Positions 55,686-64,000 of a DNA stretch of 64,000 nt are shown one piece after another; positions within the stretch are counted from its first letter, which is position 1, and every line of letters begins with the position of its first letter. A model generated the notes under the pieces. That model did no database searches, was not told the DNA's origin, and was given only the letters and a program-made list of their open reading frames with translations. Origin of the DNA: Salvia splendens. Its lineage: Eukaryota; Streptophyta; Magnoliopsida; Lamiales; Lamiaceae. Position numbers and translations under genes: made by a program. The stretch spans positions 23,482,063 to 23,546,062 of the forward strand of contig NC_056049.1 in the NCBI RefSeq assembly GCF_004379255.2, written 5' to 3'.

Positions 55686-56238
55686 TGTTATGAGGATTGG
55701 GGCAAAACTGCACAATCAGTTCAGTTCGGTTACCAATATACTGTTCGGCGATTAGGGACCGATATGCTGTTCGGTGATCTGACGAACTGCAATCATGCTC
55801 GGTGATTGGTCGAGTTTGTAGTCGTGCTCAGGGATTAACCGAGCTCAATGTTCGGTGTTGAGCTCGGTGCTCAGTGCTCGGTGTTGGTGCTCGGTGTTGG
55901 CCGAACTTAAACGAGTTCGGAGTTGGCCGAACTTAAACGAGTTCGGAGTTGACAGTTGTTATTAACTGATGCACGTCGTCGGATGCGACTAGTTAGTTAG
56001 CTTTAAATGAAAGCCGTTAGGTTGAACTAGTTAAATAGAGCCGAGCTGTGGAAATAGAAAAGAGAATTTTTCATCCAAGAGTTTTGTAATCTTCCACACA
56101 AATAAAACACAAGATTTCCATTGACTCTCCGAGAATTGTTTTTGCTTATTCATTTTCATATCAAGTATTCGTTCTTCTCGTTCCGGAATCGATCTCGTTG
56201 TGATAACAAGATTGAGTCGCATATCTGATAGCATTACA
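55686..56238 (+). repeat. 3' LTR of the Copia element
   Basis: 553 bp, identical on reading to the 5' LTR, followed by the AATAA target duplication. Confidence 0.92.
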
Positions 56239-56407
56239 AATAATAATAGACCCAACATTTCACTAACTTTTTTCCGCTCATATTTTTTTATAAAACTAAT
56301 ATATAAAAGTGGACCATTCCACTATATTTTTTCATCAACTTTCATTTACATTTATTAAAACCCGTGCCGAACTCAAATAAGACTTCTAAAGTGGGACGGA
56401 GGGATTA

Positions 56408-58027
56408 CATGTTTTATAAATCCATATTTAATCGAATTTAAATTTTCAAACTTCATTTTTGATAATTGGTGGGCTATTAATTTCACTATGGAAGTGAATT
56501 CCATCTCTATAACATTACTCCAATTAACCAAGAAATTAACCGATCTTGAAAACGACAAGATGCCAATCAAACGGCTAATAAAAAAAAGTTAAAGGAGTTT
56601 GGAGGGTCTGTCTAGTGTGGTGAGAGGTGGGGGGCGCCCCACGCCGTTAATACACTGCGAATTTCAACCAACTTTCCTCGTTTTTTGGCACTGTTTTTGT
56701 CGGCTTGCATGTGATGTTTTATCACCCCCATGGATTCATTCACTTTTAATCCTCTATTTAATTTTTATTTTAATTTTATGTTCGACATTGTATTTCTAGG
56801 GCTAGGGTGGGTACACGACTATTTCTTTCATTTCTCTATTTAATTTTATGTAGGCCATTGTATTCCTAGGTTGGGGTGGATACACGACCATTTCTTTAAT
56901 TTCGTTATTTTGTTTCCTTATATCAATGTTAATATCAAAAGTTTCGAAAATGAATTTAATCATAACCTCTTGCTCATTGATTTGGAATTGATCGATATAA
57001 CTTTTTGTGTATGCTGACTTGAAGTTTGAATTCGTAACTCAATTTTGATTTTAAGTTTAGTAGGGCATAATTGTAATTTCAATAAACAATGGTCGGAATT
57101 ATTGGCGATCGATTTGGCCGCTTGTGAAGGCAGATGGAGTGCGGCCGCCGGCATAGTCCGCCATAGACACACGCCCACTCTCTCTCTCTTAAATATAATT
57201 GACTTCAATCATCAATGCTATCGTAAATCTAAAGCTATTGAAATATCAGCTTAGTCATAATCATATAAATAAATTTTATTATATTTAACACGTTTTTAGC
57301 ATATGAAATTCTAAACCACAAAGTGGCTAGTGTTGTGGAAATGATATTAGTGGGATTGGACATAACGAAGGCCGTTGTCGACTTGATTTCGTCTGAAATT
57401 GGAAACCAACAAACTGAAGTGGAGTAGTAAGTTATAGAAATGCCTCACCGACTCGCTGGTGTCGTGTTGGTTATTAGAACACTGATGTTATTATGTCGTG
57501 TCAATCTTAATATATGTTTTAAAGGGATTAATGTCATGTGTACGTTGTATTTGGATCTATAGATAGCAGATCGTATTCGGTTGGATTGGTATCTAGTTGA
57601 CCGATAACGATCAACCCATAAGATTTGACAACCTTTTGGATGTTTTCTTCTCACACATCGACTCTCTTTTTTGTTGCGAACATTGAAACCTCTCTGCTTC
57701 TATTAATCGTTCCCGCCTTCTATCTAGTGAGTCATCACTGTTGGTAGCTGCATTGTTAGCAAAGGTCGAGCAATGGCATCACGAGTCGGCGACGAGCTAC
57801 CGTGGAATCGGAGATAGCTTCAAAAGATGATTAATCGGTTTGCTCAGCAATACACATGGGCCGGTGGTTGGGTCAGTCCCGACCTCACCTAGATCCATCC
57901 TCATGCTATAATTTGATTCGAGTTTGATCCTAAAGCATGTATTTAGTTTCATATTTCCTTTGCCTATATAAAGCGTGTAGTATTTATTTGCGAATGATAT
58001 GAGATGATTAAAGTAGAAGAGTGAAAC

Positions 58028-58028
<1 letters not shown>
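56408..58028. other. Intergenic DNA between the Copia and the 58-64 kb element
   Basis: No gene supported. It contains the 70-bp repeat below and patches of moderate GC content (56600-56660, 57110-57180, 57720-57900) without recognisable coding homology. Confidence 0.4.
56771..56910. repeat. Imperfect 70-bp tandem duplication
   Basis: TAATTTTATG at 56771 and 56841 begins two copies sharing CATTGTAT(T)TCTAGG and ACACGAC(T/C)ATTTCTTT, with about ten differences. Confidence 0.75.

Positions 58029-58069
<41 letters not shown>
58029..58069. repeat. (AT)n microsatellite
   Basis: About 20 AT units directly abutting the GGG of the left end of the large element. Confidence 0.95.
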
Positions 58070-58072
<3 letters not shown>

Positions 58073-58399
58073 ATGTATTCATTTCCTTTTCTTATATTTC
58101 CTCCTTTTTCCTTCTTGATCTCAACCGTTTATTTTCTACATCCTAAGGCCGAAAATATTCAACTTAAATAATACATTTTAATACAATTTTTAACGTGGAA
58201 GGGCATTATAGGGAAATAATAGCTTGGTGGTTAAGGAAAATTCCATCAAATCCTCCCATGAAATCTTCCGTTTTTTTCATCTTCTTCACGCGTTCCAGAC
58301 GCAATTTTTTGCAGTATTCCATCTTTGAAATTCGAAGCATAGTATTTGGGTCGTTGCAATTTCCGTCTCTCTCGGCTGTTCGATCCTAGGGTTTTCTAT

Positions 58400-58449
58400 C
58401 TTGTTACGCCGGCGTTGTTATAATCTTGTTACGCCGGCGTTGTTATAAT
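58400..58449. repeat. Perfect 25-bp tandem duplication
   Basis: CTTGTTACGCCGGCGTTGTT plus ATAAT occurs at 58400-58424 and 58425-58449. The unit contains the palindrome ACGCCGGCGT. Confidence 0.9.
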
Positions 58450-59077
58450 CATTTTTTTCAATTCTATTTTCTCCGTATGCGTGTATTTGTTTATGTATCG
58501 TAGGTATCAATACCAATTCAGATCCGATTTGTTATCCAGATACTTGTTGAGCACGTATTTCGTGTGTTGCGATATATTGCAAAAAACAACTTTGGCGAGG
58601 TTTCAATTATTGTCCGTTAGGGTTCTTGTTATGGTCTGTGGATGCCCAATAGTTGTGGATTGTTGATTTAGTATAGGGTGAGAGTCAAAACCATGATGAT
58701 GCACCGTTAGTACGTATCAGTCCTTGTGGGTCTCGTTAATGGCGTGGCTAATGTAGTTATGTAAATTGATACTAACAATACACCAAATAGTTATGGATAA
58801 TCTATTTTATAGACTATATAATGCGTAATTTATGTAATGCAATGTATAGGATAGTGTAAATAATGACCGACCGCGATTATGAAACATTCCTTCAGGGTTT
58901 AGCTCTTGGCTTGAATAGTGCAGCAATTTAAAACGATACGTATAATGCACAAAATGATGAAGTATAATGAATTGTTTTTACTATATAATGCATAATAAGT
59001 GTGCGGCAATGCATAGGGTATAAGTATTGGGTCGTAGTATTGATGTTTGGCACACGTTTGTTTTGACCCCTAAGGGT

Positions 59078-60480
<1,403 letters not shown>

Positions 60481-60498
60481 TTGTCCAAGTACACGAGC

Positions 60499-60600
60499 TG
60501 CGGTAATTCATCTGGGGTTGCACATGCATAGCGCGCAGTTATTTTTTAACTGATATACACAAATTGCGGTAATTCATCTGGGGTGCACATGCATAGCGCG
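60499..60600. repeat. 66-bp tandem duplication
   Basis: TGCGGTAATTCATCTGGGGT begins at 60499 and 60565; both copies continue with GCACATGCATAGCGCG. Confidence 0.85.
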
Positions 60601-60954
60601 TAGGTTATATATTCAATAATATCCATTACTCGTTACAATTTGGTGCATTATTCGTATCGGTTTACAATTTGTTATTAATGTCTACGTACTATACCCTAGC
60701 CCCTAAGCTTATTAAACCCATAGGGAAGCAAGAAAAGTGTGTTAAACATCGTAACACGGTACAACTTGTTCGAATGCATTGCAGTTCACATTTTGTGCAT
60801 TATATAGTCATTAGTATCCATTACTCGTTACCATGTGGTGTAGTATGTACATAATAATGCAAAATACTTGACAAACAATGCATCCCAGAACATATTACGA
60901 AACTGATACTGTACATTGTTAGCATTGAAGGTTTTCATTATTATGCACACACAC

Positions 60955-63266
60955 TTAATGGAATGTACAATAACAATATACTACAGTTAGAAACTTAGAC
61001 GTTGGTTGTCGACAATAGAGATGGTCGACCTCCCCCCTGGCTTTCTTCTCCTCACTCTGTTCTGGAGCCGTGCTTGGGCCTGCCTCAGCCAATCGTTCCC
61101 TATATTTTTGTGCTAGGGCTACTGGAATAACATCATCGACTGTTTCGTCGATTTCAAGTCGTAGCAGCTTCTCTGATATGTAATCATCAAAATTAAATAT
61201 CAGACTTTTACTATTACAAAATACAATAATGCATAATATATGCTATATAATGCATACTACTAGTTACAGAATGCACAGATTATTTAAAATAATGCACAAA
61301 TGAGTAATACTAAACATTTTTTGGAACTCTCGTTAAAACCTTTTGAACCATGTACACATGAAGTCTAATAATGCATAATACCAGGCAAACAACGTTCTGT
61401 GTAAAGATGTGCACATATTAATGTTTACATATTAATGCAAACAACGTAATTAATCAGATCACATGAATGATTGCGTAACACATTCGCATAATGCATTAAA
61501 CATCACTGATAATGCACAGGCTAAGTTCAATAATGCATATACCTAGGCCCATATACCTAGGCCTCAAACAGTAGCTCTAGGCCATTGCATTACGCACTAC
61601 GATTGTTGCATTATTTGTGTAAAATACACAAACAACGTTTGTAATGCATAATCTAATACGAATACTTACATTATAAGCATATATGATGCACATACAATTC
61701 AGGCGTAGTATATATATGTTTTAAATTATTAGGTGTGCAATAAACGAATGCATTATTTAGTTGAGGCGATAGCATTACGCACAACGATTGTTGCATTATT
61801 TGTGTAAAATACACAAACAAAGTTTTGTAATGCATAATCTAATACGAATACTTACATTATAAGCAGATATGATATACATAAAATAAAGGCGTACTACATA
61901 CGGGGCTTAATTTATTAGGTGTATAATAAAAATGCATTATTTAGTGTTGCCATTGCATTGCGCACAAGGATTAGTGCATTATTTGGCATGCGTTAAGCAT
62001 TACGAGAGTTAATTGGCCACCTATACAGACAAAAAAAATATTACAAACAAGACAAAGAACATAATACACCAATTACACACAAAGTATTTGTATCCGTCTG
62101 ATTAAAAAGAATGCACATACGGTTCGGCTGAGTGTTCACAAGATCAAAATTAGAAAGACTATGCTCAAAAACATTGTTCAGTGTATTCAAGGTTGTAAAA
62201 ATATCTAAAGTGCTAAGTCTTCCAACAAAGACTGTGCTAAGTTTTCGCCCCGTAGGTGGTTTAGGCTCACCTTGACTACCAGAGGTCCCAGGGCCTATCT
62301 CGGCTAACCTCTCCCTAAATCTTTTGGCTAGCGCCACGGGAATAATGTCGTCGACAACACTGTCTTTGTCGACTCTAAGCTGGTTATCTGAAATGGACCG
62401 AAAAACACATCATGAACTGAATTTGATTACTGATTAATATGTATAGCACAATATATGATGCTTAAGTCACAATGAATAACGAATTAAACTTAAACACCAC
62501 AGCTAACACCATTAATACATATACCACAACATATGATGCGTAAGTCATAATAAATAATGTATTAAACTTAACAACTACAGCTAAGACCGGCAATAATGCT
62601 TAAAATACTGACTACAATGCATATGTCATGTTACATAATGCATAGTGTAAGTTAAATAATGCACATAAAATTTTTTGTTAACATTAGGTTGTATATCACA
62701 GATGACACTACTTACACCTCTAAAATGCAACAAAACCTGGAATGTATGCTGTTATGCTTTGACATAATGCAATGCAGATAAAAAAAACAAAATCAGATGA
62801 GATTAATGCGGATAACTACGTACAGCAAGGAAAAACTGATGATGTAAGAACAATTAATGGAGCATACTAATCTTAGCCATAATGCATAAAATCAACCAGA
62901 TAATTATAACTGTCAATTCACATTGTAAAGAATCTATATTTAATCCTCAATCTGAATCCTCTGTAACAATACAAACAACACTCCATGTTAACAGCAATAT
63001 AATGCATAGATAATGATACATAATGTACAGTATGCCCTAAAAGCACAACAGCATACATTCCATAATGTACAGTATAACAATACAAACAACACTCCATGTT
63101 AACTATTTTATTCTCTAGCACAGTTAATACAAACAACACACAGACATGGGAATACCATTATACACAATAAACTAATCCGATACTGAAAAGCACAAGATGC
63201 GACGACAAATTACCTGCATCCTGTGATGCTTGGGAGCGCGGACGACCTCTTTTCGGCATTTTGAAC
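60955..63266 (-). CDS. Predicted three-exon gene, 126 aa, with two paralogous repeat exons
   Basis: Not a family I recognise. Exons in transcript order are 63266-63214 (ATG at 63259), 62387-62271 and 61172-60955. Borders are GT-AG and phases join exactly: 46 + 117 + 218 nt = 126 codons plus stop. Exon 1 encodes MPKRGRPRSQASQDA, a basic AT-hook-like head (KRGRPR). Exon 2 encodes VDDIIPVALAKRFRERLAE then a GPGTSG linker. Exon 3 repeats it as VDDVIPVALAQKYRERLAE then GPSTAP and a charged tail. The repeated block (Val-Asp-Asp, Ile-Pro-Val-Ala-Leu-Ala, Arg-Glu-Arg-Leu) arose by exon duplication and looks helical. A noncoding 5' exon may lie at about 63471-63720, ending at a GTATGT donor. It may bind DNA or belong to the element's own machinery; both are guesses. 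Confidence 0.45.
61587..62000. repeat. About 184-bp direct repeat, three copies
   Basis: GCATTACGCA(C/A) begins at about 61587 and 61772 and a weaker copy at about 61955. The first two share long stretches such as TTGCATTATTTGTGTAAAAT and CATAATCTAATACGAATACT. The array occupies the second intron of the predicted 126-aa gene. Confidence 0.8.
62453..62600. repeat. About 77-bp imperfect tandem duplication
   Basis: ATATGATGC(T/G)TAAGTCA begins at about 62453 and 62530; both copies continue with ATTAAACTTAA and ACAGCTAA. Confidence 0.7.
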
Positions 63267-63470
63267 CTGGCATACAACGGAAATATAAGAGACCTAATTC
63301 CATCCCTATTTAACACAACACAATTTCTACGTCAGGATAATCAGTGACAACCTTAGTCGAACAACTAATTTCAGAGATTTCTACGCCTCGCCGCATTCAA
63401 AGATTCAATTTTAACAACGTGGGTCTGCAAAATCACGACAAAAAGAAGCCTAAATCACTATGGAAACATA

Positions 63471-63720
63471 CCTAGTAGAAACGAATCGGTGTTTCTGAGT
63501 AGATGTTATCGGTGATAGCTATTTCCTCCGAAATTTGGTCGACAAAATCCCCAATCTTCAGACGCGGCGCTGGGAGGGAGTTGTCTAGGGTTTCGGTTGT
63601 GGAGAGAGTGGAAGGAGTGGGATGGGGTGAAAGAATAATGAATGAAGAAAGAAGAAGATTGAGATCGTTTCAAATCCCACGAAAGTCGTGTATTCCAAAA
63701 ATATGGCGGTTCATATTCGG
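63471..63720 (-). promoter_or_regulatory. Putative promoter/leader exon of the element-borne gene
   Basis: On the minus strand this is a pyrimidine-rich leader (CTTCTTCTTTCTTCATTC, CCACTCTCTCC), then AACCGAAACCCTAG, ending at a CTAG/GTATGT splice-donor-like site at about 63470. Its composition is like a plant 5' untranslated exon and unlike the AT-rich repeats around it. No TATA box firmly placed. Confidence 0.35.
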
Positions 63721-63880
63721 CCAAAATGTCTAGATTACCCCTATAATGCATTTACGAACCTTCTATAATGCAACACGGAAGTAGATTTATTGAAACAATG
63801 TGATCCGTCGATTCCCTAGATCTAACGGGTATTATTAAGAAGGAAAAAAGATGTAAGATGTGAAAAGGAGAATAAGGTGC

Positions 63881-63883
<3 letters not shown>

Positions 63884-63949
<66 letters not shown>
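63884..63949. repeat. (TA)n microsatellite, about 33 units
   Basis: Pure TA tract abutting the CCCTA right end of the large element and the next sequence at 63950. Confidence 0.95.
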
Positions 63950-63952
<3 letters not shown>

Positions 63953-64000
63953 TTGATCTATGCAAAGCTCATTCTTAATACAAAAATGCAGAACCAAACA
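63950..64000. other. Possible start of another element
   Basis: GTTTTGATCTATGCAAAGC directly after the TA tract resembles the way the neighbouring large element starts, but too little is visible to define it. Confidence 0.25.

Larger units (their letters stand above)
51065..56238 (+). mobile_element. Complete Copia (Tnt1/Tork-like) LTR retrotransposon, 5174 bp
   Basis: LTRs at 51065-51617 and 55686-56238, each 553 bp, starting TGTTATGAGG and ending GCATTACA, flanked by the 5-bp duplication AATAA. Reading both LTRs through, I found no difference. A primer-binding-like TGGCGCCGTCTGTGGG lies just after the 5' LTR at 51621 and a polypurine tract AAGGTGGAGAT just before the 3' LTR. One uninterrupted polyprotein ORF fills the interior. 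All parts needed for autonomous movement are present, which implies a very recent insertion. Confidence 0.95.
51020..56405. mobile_element. Stowaway-like MITE split by the Copia element
   Basis: The left part (CTCCATTCGTCTAGGAGTCC from 51020, after TA) and the right part (ending AAAGTGGGACGGAGGGA at about 56405, before TTA) are the two ends of one MITE of about 210 bp, interrupted by the LTR retrotransposon. The MITE therefore predates it. Confidence 0.6.

Noticed and set aside
63752..63997. ORF with a long Ile-Tyr run
   Set aside because: Translation of the (TA)n microsatellite.

Overview
This window is nuclear DNA of a flowering plant, almost certainly a eudicot. It carries genes with GT-AG introns, an AT-rich background, a nuclear rubisco activase gene, plant-only families (LBD, AHL, APO, RDUF-type RING) and a dense load of plant transposons, including many Stowaway-like MITEs with CTCCCTCCGTCCC ends and TA flanks. 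An asterid, perhaps Lamiales, is plausible but is inference only. I saw no CRISPR array, tRNA or rRNA gene.

Layout. 1-9.9 kb: AT-rich intergenic DNA with at least five MITEs, a truncated polygalacturonase pseudogene (5.9-6.6 kb) cut by an LTR-like block, and a nested CAGTGGCGGAG-ended element. 10.0-11.2 kb (-): intact intronless RING-H2/DUF1117 E3 ligase whose 3' end has been tandemly duplicated. 11.2-17 kb: MITE-rich DNA with a hAT-type element inserted into a Stowaway-like one and a Helitron 3' end. 17.0-28.0 kb (+): complete organellar valyl-tRNA synthetase, 27 exons that join in frame to 972 codons. 28.5-36.6 kb: a cluster of broken genes. It holds a 2-oxoglutarate dioxygenase pseudogene, an APO4-like pseudogene whose intron carries a decayed PIF/Harbinger-type element, a short ELC/TSG101-like fragment, and a TIR-bounded block carrying a GDP-mannose 4,6-dehydratase fragment. 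37.4-39.0 kb (-): intact rubisco activase of the short form with a G-box promoter. 39.8-40.7 kb: hAT-type element with a perfect 8-bp target duplication. 43.1-43.7 kb (+): LBD transcription factor. 44-45.6 kb: unrecognised, possibly transcribed locus. 47.9-48.8 kb (-): AT-hook AHL protein. 49.7-50.0 kb: Mutator-type MITE. 51.1-56.2 kb: complete Tnt1-like Copia retrotransposon with identical 553-bp LTRs and one uninterrupted 1321-codon ORF, inserted in an older MITE. 58.1-63.9 kb: a large element bounded by TATAGGG/CCCTATA ends beside (TA)n tracts. It is built of degenerate repeats, carries a captured ribosomal protein S13 fragment, and holds a predicted three-exon gene for a 126-aa basic-headed protein with two paralogous repeat exons that I do not recognise.

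The intact genes are independent housekeeping or regulatory loci (organelle translation, carbon fixation, transcription, ubiquitination), not a pathway cluster. The most interesting parts are the 58-64 kb element and its small gene, the apparently young Copia element, and the run of decayed gene copies at 28.5-36.6 kb between two intact genes, which would fit loss of redundant copies after duplication.
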